Below are positions 35,393-43,492 of a stretch of DNA of 43,492 nt, piece by piece. Within the stretch, counting starts at the first letter, position 1, and each line of letters begins with the position of its first letter. The stretch is from Clostridium senegalense JC122 (GTDB lineage Bacteria; Bacillota; Clostridia; Clostridiales; Clostridiaceae), in assembly GCF_000285575.1 (NCBI RefSeq), contig NZ_HE611053.1:181737-225228 (forward strand). The letters run 5' to 3'. The position numbers and the translations under genes were made by a program. The notes beneath the pieces are model-generated. The model was not told the DNA's origin. It made no database searches and saw nothing but the letters and a program-made list of their open reading frames with translations.

Positions 35393-37255
35393 ATGAAAAG
35401 TGTTATATTAGCGGAAAAACCTTCAGTTGCTAGAAATATAGCTGAGGCATTAAAGTGTAAAAGTAGGAAAGACGGATATATAGAAGGAGAAAACTATATA
35501 ATAACTTGGGCCTTTGGTCATTTGCTAACGTTATATGATTGCAAAGATTATGACAAGGCATTAGCATTATGGAGCTTTGAGAATTTTCCATATATACCAG
35601 AAAAGTTTAAATATAAAGTTAAACCAGATGATAAGAATAGAGGTAAAGAGGATAGCGGTGCAAAAAAACAACTTTCTATAATAAAATCTTTAGTTGAAAG
35701 AGAAGATGTAGAAAAAATAATATGTGCAACAGACTATGATAGGGAAGGTGAACTTATAGGTTTACTAATTTTTGATTATATTAAAGCTAACAAACCTATA
35801 TATAGAATTCTCATAAATGAATGGACAGAGGATGAAGTTAAAAGAGGTCTATCTAATTTAAAAACTAACGAAGAGATGGAAAGTCTTCAAAGCGCTGGTT
35901 TGAGTAGACAATTAACTGATTGGGTAATTGGTATAAATTTTACTTCTGTTGCAACAATGAAATATTGTAGGGGTAAAGGTAATCTTTTGAATATAGGAAG
36001 AGTATTAATGCCTACATTAAAGATGGTTTATGATCGAGAAATGAAAATAGAAAAGTTTAACTCTGAAAAATTTTATGAACTTTATTGTGAGTTTGAAAAT
36101 GATAATGGTAGTTATAAAGGAAAGTTTTTTCATAATAAATTAGAAAAGTTTAAAAATAAAGAAATGATGGAAAAACTGAAAAAGGAGATTGAAGGTAAAG
36201 AAGGAAAGGTCATAGAGAAAAAAATAGAAATAAAAAAAGAAAATCCAGGACCATTATTCAATTTAACTAACCTTCAAGGATATGTAACTAGTAAGTATAA
36301 AGGATATACTGCTGATAAAGTTTTAAAGGTATGTCAGAGTTTATATGAAAAAAAATATATAACTTATCCTAGAACATCAAGTACTGCTTTAGAAGAAAGT
36401 CTAAAAGATAAAGCAAAAAAAGTTTTAGACACTTTAAAAAAAGGATTATCTTTTGAAGATGAAATTAAATTTGTAGTTACCAAAAAAGTTTTTAATAATA
36501 GTAAGGTTGAAAGCCATAGTGCTATAATACCAACTTATTTAAAACCTAAAGATTTAAATAAAGAAGAAAAGGAAGTATATGAATCTATAAAAAATAGATT
36601 TATAGCTCAATTTATGGAAAGTGCTGAATTTGAACATACTGAAATAATAACCTCTGTAAAAGGAGAAAATTATGATAGGTTATTTATATCTAAAGGTAAA
36701 ATTTTACGAAAAGAAGGCTATTTAAAAGTTGAGAAATATAATGGAAAAGATGAGTTACTACCTAAAATTGAAAAAGATGAAATTGTACAAATGGTAGATA
36801 TAAAGGTTGAAGAAAAGAAAACAAAACCACCAGCTCATCATACTGAAAAAACATTACTTAAAGCTATGGAAACCTGTGGTAAAAGTAACAATAATAATAG
36901 TGAGGAAAATGAAGATAAGGATACATCCTTGGTTTTAGCGGGATACTCTATAGGAACTGCAGCTACAAGAGCAGAGACTATAAATAAGTTAAAATATGCA
37001 GGGTATATAACAACCAAAGGTAAATCTCTCCTTATAACTGAAAAAGGAAAAAAACTTATAGAAACTTTTCCAATAAAAGAGCTTTTAGATACTGATTATA
37101 CTGGAAGAATGGAGAAGGCTCTTGCAGACATGGAAAAAGGTAAGTTTAATAAGGATACTTTTTTGAATTATATATATAAATTCACTAAAGAAGGAGTAAT
37201 AAAAATAAAACGTCATAGAGCTGAGCTTATATGTGATACTAGAAAATTGAAATAA
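35393..37255 (+). CDS. topB: DNA topoisomerase III (type IA)
   Basis: 620 residues; relaxes and decatenates DNA by single-strand passage. The TOPRIM domain has AEKPSVARNIA (Glu8) and CATDYDREGELIG. The catalytic Tyr is in ITYPRTSSTAL (near residue 325). TAATRAETI and the late YTGRMEKALADMEKG are typical of TopB. There is no C-terminal zinc-ribbon region, so it is shorter than B. subtilis TopB. I place the start at ATG 35393, giving MKSVILAEKPS; the frame is open 11 codons upstream without a better site. The site before it is weak (GGTGAT). Transcribed alone, with its own terminator. Confidence 0.92.
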   Translation: MKSVILAEKPSVARNIAEALKCKSRKDGYIEGENYIITWAFGHLLTLYDCKDYDKALALWSFENFPYIPEKFKYKVKPDDKNRGKEDSGAKKQLSIIKSLVEREDVEKIICATDYDREGELIGLLIFDYIKANKPIYRILINEWTEDEVKRGLSNLKTNEEMESLQSAGLSRQLTDWVIGINFTSVATMKYCRGKGNLLNIGRVLMPTLKMVYDREMKIEKFNSEKFYELYCEFENDNGSYKGKFFHNKLEKFKNKEMMEKLKKEIEGKEGKVIEKKIEIKKENPGPLFNLTNLQGYVTSKYKGYTADKVLKVCQSLYEKKYITYPRTSSTALEESLKDKAKKVLDTLKKGLSFEDEIKFVVTKKVFNNSKVESHSAIIPTYLKPKDLNKEEKEVYESIKNRFIAQFMESAEFEHTEIITSVKGENYDRLFISKGKILRKEGYLKVEKYNGKDELLPKIEKDEIVQMVDIKVEEKKTKPPAHHTEKTLLKAMETCGKSNNNNSEENEDKDTSLVLAGYSIGTAATRAETINKLKYAGYITTKGKSLLITEKGKKLIETFPIKELLDTDYTGRMEKALADMEKGKFNKDTFLNYIYKFTKEGVIKIKRHRAELICDTRKLK

Positions 37256-37256
37256 A

Positions 37257-37306
37257 AAATCTGTCTCAAGGTGGTGTTAAAATCTACTTTGAGATAGATT
37301 TTTTTA
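37257..37306 (+). terminator. Terminator after topB
   Basis: AAATCTGTCTCAA pairs with TTGAGATAGATTT (one G-U pair) and is followed by TTTTTATTTG. The rest of 37256-37587 holds no gene with a ribosome binding site. Confidence 0.85.
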
Positions 37307-37587
37307 TTTGCATAAATTTAAATTTTTTTTAAATAAGAGGAGTAAAAAATAAGCTCTTTGATTTTATAACTTGTTTTTATTTAAAAAATATATTATAATT
37401 TATGCTGTTGCTATTTATTCAAAAAAGGTATAAGTTAAAAGTATTAATTTATATCCATAATTTATAAAAAAATAATTACAGAAATTTATAAATTAATGAA
37501 TAAATTAGAATTTTTTATACAAAATAATTTATGAAAAAGATTAATTTGATAAAAACTATTAAATTTAGATTAAAAGGAGTTTTTGAT

Positions 37588-38463
37588 GTGTCGAGAATGA
37601 TTTTTGGTTCTAAGGGAAAAAAGATAAGAAATAAAAGAAATAGGAAAATTTTAGCTAGTATAGCTTTAGGGTTATTAACAATAATTTGCATGTCTGATTC
37701 TAAGAATAGCCTTCAGAAAGATACAGTGGTAGCTAAAAATGATACTAAAGCTTTGAATTTATCAGGATTTAACAATAAAGAAAATCTTAAAACTGTAAAA
37801 AATAATGATGAAATAAATATAGCCTTAAATGACTTAGAAAAAGATGACTCTAAGCTTTCAAGAGGTGGAGATATAGATGAAAAAGCAATTTCTAAAGAAA
37901 AATCTTTAGATGATAATAGTGATATAGTTAGAGGGGTTGCAGTAAGCTCACAAAAGGAAATTGTTAAATCAGCTAAGCCACAGATTGAAAATTTAGATTG
38001 GTTTAGTAAGGCTCAATATGTATATCCAATAGGTGCCATTGCTGAAGTTGAAGATGTTTATACTGGTAAAACATTTAAATTAAAACGTACTTTTGGAACA
38101 AATCATGCAGATGTTGAAGCATTGACAAAAGAAGATAGTGATGTTATAAAAAATGTATGGGGTGGAAATTACTCTTGGGAAAGAAGACCGGTTATAGTTT
38201 CTGTAAGTGGTAAAAGAATAGCAGCATCTATGGCAGCGATGCCTCATGCAGGGAATGATGCTTATCCAGCTTTAGCTGAAGCACCGGATTTATCAGGAGG
38301 ATACGGAACTGGTCAGAATTTAGATGTAGTTAAAAATAATGGAATGGATGGTGTATGTGATTTACACTTTTTAAATAGTATGAGACATAGTGATGGATCA
38401 ATCACAGAAGGCGTAGATGAAGAACATCAAAGATGTGTATCTATAGCTGCAAGTAAAAAATAA
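37588..38463 (+). CDS. Exported protein, conserved clostridial domain of unknown function
   Basis: 291 residues. A basic N-terminus (KGKKIRNKRNRKI) and one hydrophobic stretch (ASIALGLLTIICM) anchor or export it. A low-complexity, Lys/Asp-rich linker runs to about residue 145. The C-terminal 150 residues form a compact domain with WFSKAQYVYPIGAIAEVEDV, TNHADVE, SWERRPVIV, LHFLNSMRH and a final DEEHQ. I recall this domain from other clostridial surface proteins, sometimes beside SH3 or LysM modules, but know of no assigned activity. Conserved His/Asp/Cys could form an active site. GTG 37588 is chosen for the AAAAGGAG eight bases ahead; ATG 37531 has no site and would add 19 residues. Confidence 0.65.
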   Translation: MSRMIFGSKGKKIRNKRNRKILASIALGLLTIICMSDSKNSLQKDTVVAKNDTKALNLSGFNNKENLKTVKNNDEINIALNDLEKDDSKLSRGGDIDEKAISKEKSLDDNSDIVRGVAVSSQKEIVKSAKPQIENLDWFSKAQYVYPIGAIAEVEDVYTGKTFKLKRTFGTNHADVEALTKEDSDVIKNVWGGNYSWERRPVIVSVSGKRIAASMAAMPHAGNDAYPALAEAPDLSGGYGTGQNLDVVKNNGMDGVCDLHFLNSMRHSDGSITEGVDEEHQRCVSIAASKK

Positions 38464-38480
38464 TTAATAAATATACATAT

Positions 38481-38516
38481 AAAAAAAGTGATATAGTTGT
38501 ACTGTATCACTTTTTT
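38481..38516 (+). terminator. Terminator
   Basis: AAAAAAGTGATA / TATCACTTTTTT stem with an A/T-rich loop, following the exported protein. Confidence 0.85.
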
Positions 38517-38594
38517 ATATAAAACTTTTAATTTATATCTTTACTAAAGTTGTTTACAAAATTAAAATATATATAATATATAGTTTGCTTTATT

Positions 38595-38623
38595 GAAAAC
38601 AGCACTGATTTTTAATCAGTGCT
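38595..38623 (-). terminator. Terminator of the D-Ala-D-Ala carboxypeptidase gene
   Basis: Perfect 10-bp stem AGCACTGATT/AATCAGTGCT with a T3 loop. On the minus strand it is followed by GTTTTCAAT. Confidence 0.75.
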
Positions 38624-38645
38624 ATTCAAATATAATATACTATTT

Positions 38646-39902
38646 TTATCTATAAAATCTAACAGATCTTCTTTTACGATCTTTTCTTTTATTTATAAAT
38701 TTTAATATAATAACAATTAGAGCTGTTATTATAGCAAGTACTACTATGTATATTAGTATGTTTTGTTTAACTAAATCCATCTTTGATATTGTTGGATATA
38801 AATCATATTGATTTGTAGTATCTTTAATTTTTACAGTAACTTTACCTATAGGCTTATTTTTATTTAATTTCCAAGCGCTACCATCATTAAGTTCATATTT
38901 AATTTCAGGTTCTAATGATGTTTCATAAGCTAATACATCTTCTTTTACTGTAACTGGAACTCTTATGGTTCTCTCAGGTCCTAATAAAGGAAAAACCTTA
39001 TACTTTAAAGTTTTACTCTCAAGTTCAGTATCCTTTGCTAGTAGTGACTTTTTCTCTGCATTATAGCTATAATCAGCTAATTTGGCAACATCTTCAAAGA
39101 CTTTGCTATCTTCTGGAAGATTATATTCAGAGTTAAGAACTACTGTTGCAATTTTACGACCATCTCTTTCATATACTGAAGCTAAGCATCTACCAGCTTT
39201 TTCAGTATATCCAGTTTTACCACCTATATTTCCATTTTCACCAAGAATTTTATTTCTATTTTCAACTTTAGCAGTTGGTCCATTTGTAGATTTTACTTCA
39301 GATTCTTTTTTACCTAATATAGAACTTGTCCATTCGTTCTCCATAACAGCTTTTAAAAGTATTGATAAATCATAAGATGTTGTTAAATGATCATTTATGT
39401 TATCATCTAATCCATTAGGTGTTACAAAATGAGTATTTGTCATTTTCAACTCTTTAGCTTTATCATTCATCATCTTAACGAAATTATCTACAGTCCCGCC
39501 AATGTTTTTAGCAATCATATAAGCTATGTCATTTCCAGAATATAAAAGTAAAATATCCATTGCATTAGCAGCGGTAAAAGTATCTCCAGGAGTAACTGGA
39601 TGAACATTTAATCCGTATGAAAAAGGTGCTTCATTTAATGCCTCTTTAGGATAAGTAAGTAAATCATTTTTCTGCTTATTCTCTGCTAATAATAATGCAG
39701 TCATAAGTTTAGTTACACTAGCTGGAAACATTTGATTATCTATATTTTTAGCGTATATGATATCATTAGTTTCTAAGTCAACAGAAATAGCAGAAGTACC
39801 TATTAAATTTAATTCTTCAGATGCTTCTTTTGCTAAAACTGTTGTTGAAAAAATGGAAGTAAATATCAAAGTGGATGCAATGATTTTTTTAAGCTTCTTC
39901 AA
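38646..39902 (-). CDS. D-alanyl-D-alanine carboxypeptidase (DacF/PBP5-like)
   Basis: 418-residue penicillin-binding protein that removes the last D-Ala of peptidoglycan stem peptides. Signal peptide to about residue 25 (IIASTLIFTSIFSTTVLAKE). Active-site motifs: Ser62-x-x-Lys65 (ASVTKLM), Ser122-Gly-Asn124 (YSGNDIAY) and Lys229-Thr-Gly231 (GGKTGYTEKAG). A beta-rich PBP5 C-terminal domain follows, then one membrane helix (IYIVVLAIITALIVIILKFI) and a very basic tail, an unusual type of anchor since PBP5 uses an amphipathic helix. The start is TTG 39902, nine bases after AAGGAG; an upstream GTG overlaps that site. Confidence 0.92.
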   Translation of the reverse strand: MKKLKKIIASTLIFTSIFSTTVLAKEASEELNLIGTSAISVDLETNDIIYAKNIDNQMFPASVTKLMTALLLAENKQKNDLLTYPKEALNEAPFSYGLNVHPVTPGDTFTAANAMDILLLYSGNDIAYMIAKNIGGTVDNFVKMMNDKAKELKMTNTHFVTPNGLDDNINDHLTTSYDLSILLKAVMENEWTSSILGKKESEVKSTNGPTAKVENRNKILGENGNIGGKTGYTEKAGRCLASVYERDGRKIATVVLNSEYNLPEDSKVFEDVAKLADYSYNAEKKSLLAKDTELESKTLKYKVFPLLGPERTIRVPVTVKEDVLAYETSLEPEIKYELNDGSAWKLNKNKPIGKVTVKIKDTTNQYDLYPTISKMDLVKQNILIYIVVLAIITALIVIILKFINKRKDRKRRSVRFYR

Positions 39903-40173
39903 CGTTCTCTTCTCCTTCACTATTTTAAATTTCTACATAAGTATAGCATTTAAACTAATATTCAACAAGTTGTATAAGTAAACTTTATCTTTTATTAAAG
40001 GCAATTTCTGTTATAAATTTAAATATAACTTTAAATTTTAAAGTTATATTTTAGATATTAATTTATTTTCAATATAATTTTATGTTTATAGAAATATATT
40101 GAAAATAACATTGTGATTTTGTAATAATAATATTAAAGGATTAAAAAAGAGTAAATTTATAGAAGGTGATTTT

Positions 40174-40968
40174 ATGAAAAGTATAGTTCTTATTACTGGA
40201 GCTACTAGTGGAATTGGAATGGAGTTTGCTAAAATTTTTGCAAAAGAAGGATATAATCTATTTTTAGTTGGTAGGAATGAAAAAGTGCTTTCAAACTTAA
40301 AAAGGAGTTTAAGAAAAGATTTTAATATAAATGTAGATGGTTTAATTGTAGATTTAAGCAAAAGAATAGAAATTGAAAATCTATACGATTATATAATTAA
40401 AAATAGCTATACAGTAGAAATTTTGATAAATAACGCTGGTCTTGGATATAATGGAGAATTTAATGATATAAGTATAGATAAACATATTCAAGTTATAGAT
40501 GTAAATATAAGAGGATTAACTATATTAACAAGCTTTATTATTAAAGATATGAAAAAAAGAGGAAAAGGCAAAATTCTAAATGTAGCTTCTACTGGTGCAT
40601 ATCAGCCGGGATCATTTATAGCTACATATTATGCATCTAAAGCATATGTATTATCTTTTTCTTATGCACTAAAAGAAGAATTAAAACCATATAAAATAAC
40701 AGTTACGGTCCTATGTCCTGGTGCTACAAAAACTAATTTTTCTAAAAGGGCAGGAAAATCAGATTTAAATATAGCAATGAATCCATATTATGTGGCATAT
40801 AAAGGATATAAAGGTTTAATGAAAGGAAAAGGGAATGTAATCCCTGGGGCAATGAATAAAATTGCAGTGTTTTTATCTAAAATATCTCCTAATATAGTAA
40901 ATAGCAAAGTAGTTGCAAACATTCAGTATAAGGCTTATAAAAATTATATAGATAAAAAAGATAATTAA
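40174..40968 (+). CDS. Short-chain dehydrogenase (classical SDR)
   Basis: 264 residues. NAD(P)-binding TGATSGIGMEFAK at the N-terminus, NNAGLG (about residues 88-93), catalytic Ser in NVASTGAYQPG and Tyr-x-x-x-Lys in YYASKAYV. The late CPGATKTNF is typical of the DltE/YqjQ-like group of carbonyl or fatty-chain reductases; the substrate is unknown. GAAGGTG is ahead of the ATG. The following SDR is a different subgroup, 96 bases on, so this is a neighbouring pair rather than a recent duplication. Confidence 0.87.
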   Translation: MKSIVLITGATSGIGMEFAKIFAKEGYNLFLVGRNEKVLSNLKRSLRKDFNINVDGLIVDLSKRIEIENLYDYIIKNSYTVEILINNAGLGYNGEFNDISIDKHIQVIDVNIRGLTILTSFIIKDMKKRGKGKILNVASTGAYQPGSFIATYYASKAYVLSFSYALKEELKPYKITVTVLCPGATKTNFSKRAGKSDLNIAMNPYYVAYKGYKGLMKGKGNVIPGAMNKIAVFLSKISPNIVNSKVVANIQYKAYKNYIDKKDN

Positions 40969-41064
40969 CAAATTAACAACTAGGGCTATATAAAACTAGT
41001 AAATGGTTAATACTTATAATAGCAAAATTTAAAAGCTTTAATAATTTTAAAAGGAAGTGTTATT

Positions 41065-41937
41065 ATGAGTTTAGATAAAAATTTTTCCATGTGCTTTCCA
41101 CCACAACATCAAAAAATTCAACCAGGTAAAGAGTGTGAGATGATCCCATTACCAATATTTCAGCTAGATGAATATAGTTTTTGTGGAAATAGATTAAAAG
41201 ATAAAGTAGCAATAATAACTGGAGGAGATAGTGGAATTGGTAGAGCTGTTTCAATAGCTTATGCTATGGAAGGAGCTAAAGTTGTTATAGTTTATTTAAA
41301 TGAGGAAAAAGATGCAAATTTCACAAAAAAAATTATTACAGAAAATAATGGTGAATGTCTTCTTATAAATGGAGATATTGGTGATGAAAAATTTTCTAAT
41401 GAAGTAGTAAAAAAAACTATGGATAAATTTTCAAAAATAGATATACTAGTCAATAATGCAGCTGAACAACATGTTTGTGAAAATTTAGAAGATATAACAA
41501 AGGAACAATTCGAAAGAACTTTTAAAACTAATATGTTTGGTGCATTTTATTTAACTAAAGAAGCGGTAAAACATATGAAAAGTGGTTCAGTTATAATAAA
41601 TACAACATCAGTTGTTGCATATCATGGACATGAAACTTTAATAGATTATTCTTGCACTAAAGGAGCACTTACATCTTTTACTCGTTCTTTGGCATTAAAT
41701 TTAGCTAAAAAAGGAATAAGAGTAAACGCCGTAGCACCAGGACCAATTTGGACTCCACTTATACCAGCATCCTTTGATGAACAAAAAGTTTCTAAGTTTG
41801 GTAGTCAAACAGCATTGAAAAGGGCAGGTCAACCGGTAGAACTTGCAGAATCATATGTATTTTTAGCTTCAAAAGGTGCTTCCTATATAACTGGAGAAAC
41901 AATACATGTAAATGGAGGTGAAATAGTAAATAGCTAA
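41065..41937 (+). CDS. Short-chain dehydrogenase, YhdF/YdaD-like
   Basis: 290 residues. A 45-residue N-terminal extension (MCFPPQHQKIQPG, then GNRLKDKVAI) precedes the Rossmann fold, as in the general-stress SDR group. Cofactor motif GGDSGIGRAVS, NNAAEQHV, catalytic Ser in NTTSVVAY and Tyr-x-x-x-Lys in YSCTKGAL, followed by APGPIWTPL and TGETIHVNGGE. Relatives are described as stress-induced or glucose-dehydrogenase-like; activity here is untested. AAAAGGAAG is about nine bases ahead of the ATG. Confidence 0.88.
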   Translation: MSLDKNFSMCFPPQHQKIQPGKECEMIPLPIFQLDEYSFCGNRLKDKVAIITGGDSGIGRAVSIAYAMEGAKVVIVYLNEEKDANFTKKIITENNGECLLINGDIGDEKFSNEVVKKTMDKFSKIDILVNNAAEQHVCENLEDITKEQFERTFKTNMFGAFYLTKEAVKHMKSGSVIINTTSVVAYHGHETLIDYSCTKGALTSFTRSLALNLAKKGIRVNAVAPGPIWTPLIPASFDEQKVSKFGSQTALKRAGQPVELAESYVFLASKGASYITGETIHVNGGEIVNS

Positions 41938-42005
41938 AAATATAAAATTAATAAATATTAAATAAATAACATTGATTATCTTTATAATTAAGATAGGGGG
42001 ATTTT

Positions 42006-42617
42006 ATGAAATTAGGAAGAGATTTTTTTAATAGGGATGCTAGAGTAGTAGCAGAGGAGCTTTTAGGAAAAATTTTAGTTTCGAATTATAATGGTAAAAT
42101 CTTAAAAGGAAAAATAGTAGAAACAGAAGCATATATAGGTGAAATAGATAAAGCATCTCATGCTTACGGCAGAAAAAGAACTAAAAGGACTGAGCCACTA
42201 TATGGCGAGCCATGCACTGCATATGTATATTTTATATATGGTATGTATTATTGTTTTAATATAATAACCAATAAAAAAGATGTTCCAGAAGGGGTACTTA
42301 TAAGAGCCATAGAACCTATAGAAGGTATTAATATTATGTCGAACTTAAGGTTTGGAAAAGATTACTCTGACCTTAATAAAAATCAAATGAAAGTTTTAAC
42401 TAATGGTCCAGGAAAACTATGTATTGCTATGAACATATCTAAAGATGATAATTATGAAGATATGAGTAAGAGTAATAAAATTTATGTGGAAAATAGCAAA
42501 ATAGATAATTTTGAAATAATAAAAACTAAAAGAATAGGCATAGATTATGCAGAAGAAGCAGTAGACTTTTTATGGAGATATTACATAAAAGATAATAAAT
42601 ACATATCTAAAAAGTGA
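42006..42617 (+). CDS. 3-methyladenine DNA glycosylase (AAG/Mpg family)
   Basis: 203 residues. Removes alkylated or deaminated purines in base-excision repair. Motifs: [13 protein letters not shown], the catalytic Glu region [41 protein letters not shown] and NGPGKLC. The length is normal for the bacterial members. AGGGGGA lies six bases before the ATG. It stands alone, 69 bases after the second SDR. Confidence 0.92.
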   Translation: MKLGRDFFNRDARVVAEELLGKILVSNYNGKILKGKIVETEAYIGEIDKASHAYGRKRTKRTEPLYGEPCTAYVYFIYGMYYCFNIITNKKDVPEGVLIRAIEPIEGINIMSNLRFGKDYSDLNKNQMKVLTNGPGKLCIAMNISKDDNYEDMSKSNKIYVENSKIDNFEIIKTKRIGIDYAEEAVDFLWRYYIKDNKYISKK

Positions 42618-42698
42618 ATCTAACTAAAGCTTTTTATATCATTTACTGTAATTAATAGTCATATATATATATTATTAAGACAAAAGGGTGAATTAATA

Positions 42699-43481
42699 TT
42701 GAATGATTTATTGACTACAGTACCTTTGTATTTAAATGGGGGATTAATACAAGATTTATCAGGGCTTTTAATTGATGGATATATACAAACTAAAACACTT
42801 AAATGTATTACAGAAGACATGGGAAATGCAAGACTTGAAAAGTACTTAAAAGATACTAATAAAATAGAAAAAGATAAAAGTCCAATAGGCCTTGATGGTA
42901 CTAATGAAGGCTTAACAAGAGGAACATTGGATGGTAGGGCAATTAATCGTGAAGAATATAGTATTAGTAAAACCTATGCCACATTTTCATTTTTCAGACA
43001 AGTTAGAGAATCTATGAATGATAATAATATGTATAGTGTAATAAATAGTAAAGATATAATTTTAGGCAAAGTTAAACCTGGAAATCATGTAGAATTCTAT
43101 GGGGTTGTAAGTAGTATGTCTATTCTTTCAAATATAAATGAAATGATAGATACAATAAGTTGTTATGATATAACTTTATTAAATGGACTTTTACCAAAAG
43201 ATACTCTAATAAATTATAATACTATTATAAATCAACTTAATATGATAAAAAAATATTTAACTTTAAACAACACTTTTGATATGATAATGGACTTAGGTTG
43301 TTGTAAAGCTATAATAAATGCTCATAATGATAATTTTATATCTAAAACCACTCATAGTTATGATTTTTGTAATTGTAATTGTACAGTTATGGGCAAAGTA
43401 ATATGTGTTTGCAATAAAAATCAACATGTAGATTTATTAAGAAAATCATGTAATGGAGATTTTTTAGAAAACTTATATTAA
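42699..43481 (+). CDS. Unknown protein, possibly DUF6414-like, cysteine-rich C-terminus
   Basis: 260 residues, not confidently recognised. The N-terminal part (TVPLYLNGGLIQDLSGLLIDG, later ISKTYATFSFFRQVRE and VKPGNHVEFYGVV) recalls the DUF6414 family, from memory. The last 75 residues contain a cluster of cysteines (LGCCKAI, FCNCNCTVMGKVICVC) that could bind a metal. There is no signal peptide or membrane helix, so a cytoplasmic protein is likely. It starts at TTG 42699, nine bases after AAAGGGTG. It ends eleven bases before the window end with no terminator in view. Confidence 0.65.
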   Translation: MNDLLTTVPLYLNGGLIQDLSGLLIDGYIQTKTLKCITEDMGNARLEKYLKDTNKIEKDKSPIGLDGTNEGLTRGTLDGRAINREEYSISKTYATFSFFRQVRESMNDNNMYSVINSKDIILGKVKPGNHVEFYGVVSSMSILSNINEMIDTISCYDITLLNGLLPKDTLINYNTIINQLNMIKKYLTLNNTFDMIMDLGCCKAIINAHNDNFISKTTHSYDFCNCNCTVMGKVICVCNKNQHVDLLRKSCNGDFLENLY

Positions 43482-43492
43482 ATATGAAACCT

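Noticed and set aside
38602-38623. Hairpin AGCACTGATT/AATCAGTGCT as an operator
   Set aside because: Its position right after the minus-strand carboxypeptidase stop and the T-rich tail on that strand fit an ordinary terminator.

Overview
The window reads as a piece of a Clostridium sensu stricto chromosome. The sequence is extremely A+T-rich. Genes have strong AGGAGG-type ribosome binding sites and some TTG/GTG starts. The gene content is that of a strict anaerobe: a trimeric NuoE/NuoF-like plus [FeFe] hydrogenase, two reverse rubrerythrins, an FMN-riboswitch riboflavin operon and BceRS-BceAB-type peptide defence. I do not assign a species.

Layout. 1-4.8 kb: BceR/BceS-like two-component system and BceAB-like ABC transporter. 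4.8-9.8 kb: two nearly identical reverse rubrerythrin genes (minus strand) with matching promoters, with an M32 carboxypeptidase and an ABC exporter between them. 9.9-15.4 kb: a decayed MacB-type ABC system, a GNAT acetyltransferase and a second small ABC transporter. 15.7-17.2 kb: a membrane protein with BNR/Asp-box-like repeats. 17.4-21.5 kb: hydCBA hydrogenase operon. 21.6-26.6 kb: MerR/TipAS regulator, a DUF6483-like protein, a membrane-anchored beta carbonic anhydrase, an alpha/beta hydrolase and RNase Z. 26.6-30.5 kb: FMN riboswitch and ribD-ribE-ribBA-ribH. 30.5-31.9 kb: a Y1 (HUH) REP-associated-type transposase flanked by GTGACAGTTATT repeats. 32-35 kb: HAD phosphatase, then a PadR-DUF1700-DUF4097 operon behind four copies of a 19-bp operator. 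35.4-43.5 kb: topoisomerase III, an exported protein of unknown function, a D-Ala-D-Ala carboxypeptidase, two short-chain dehydrogenases, a 3-methyladenine DNA glycosylase and an unrecognised cysteine-rich protein.

Three things stand out beyond ordinary annotation. (1) The Y1 transposase has a C-terminal region that looks like DnaA domain IV. It sits among REP-like repeats, one of which is a perfect palindrome with 28-bp arms. (2) A previously unlabelled dispersed intergenic repeat occurs four times, in both orientations. Two of its copies keep the same hairpin despite paired base changes, and one copy sits in the 5' leader of the second rubrerythrin gene. (3) The PadR operon carries an array of four operator copies.

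Data quality: at least eight reading-frame breaks fall in A or T homopolymers that are one base shorter than the protein family requires (two-component genes, M32 peptidase, ABC exporter start, MacB-type permease, ribD, ribBA). This pattern looks like consensus homopolymer error rather than gene death. The exception is the ABC ATPase near 10 kb, which has also lost its Walker A region and is a genuine pseudogene. No tRNA, rRNA or CRISPR array was seen.
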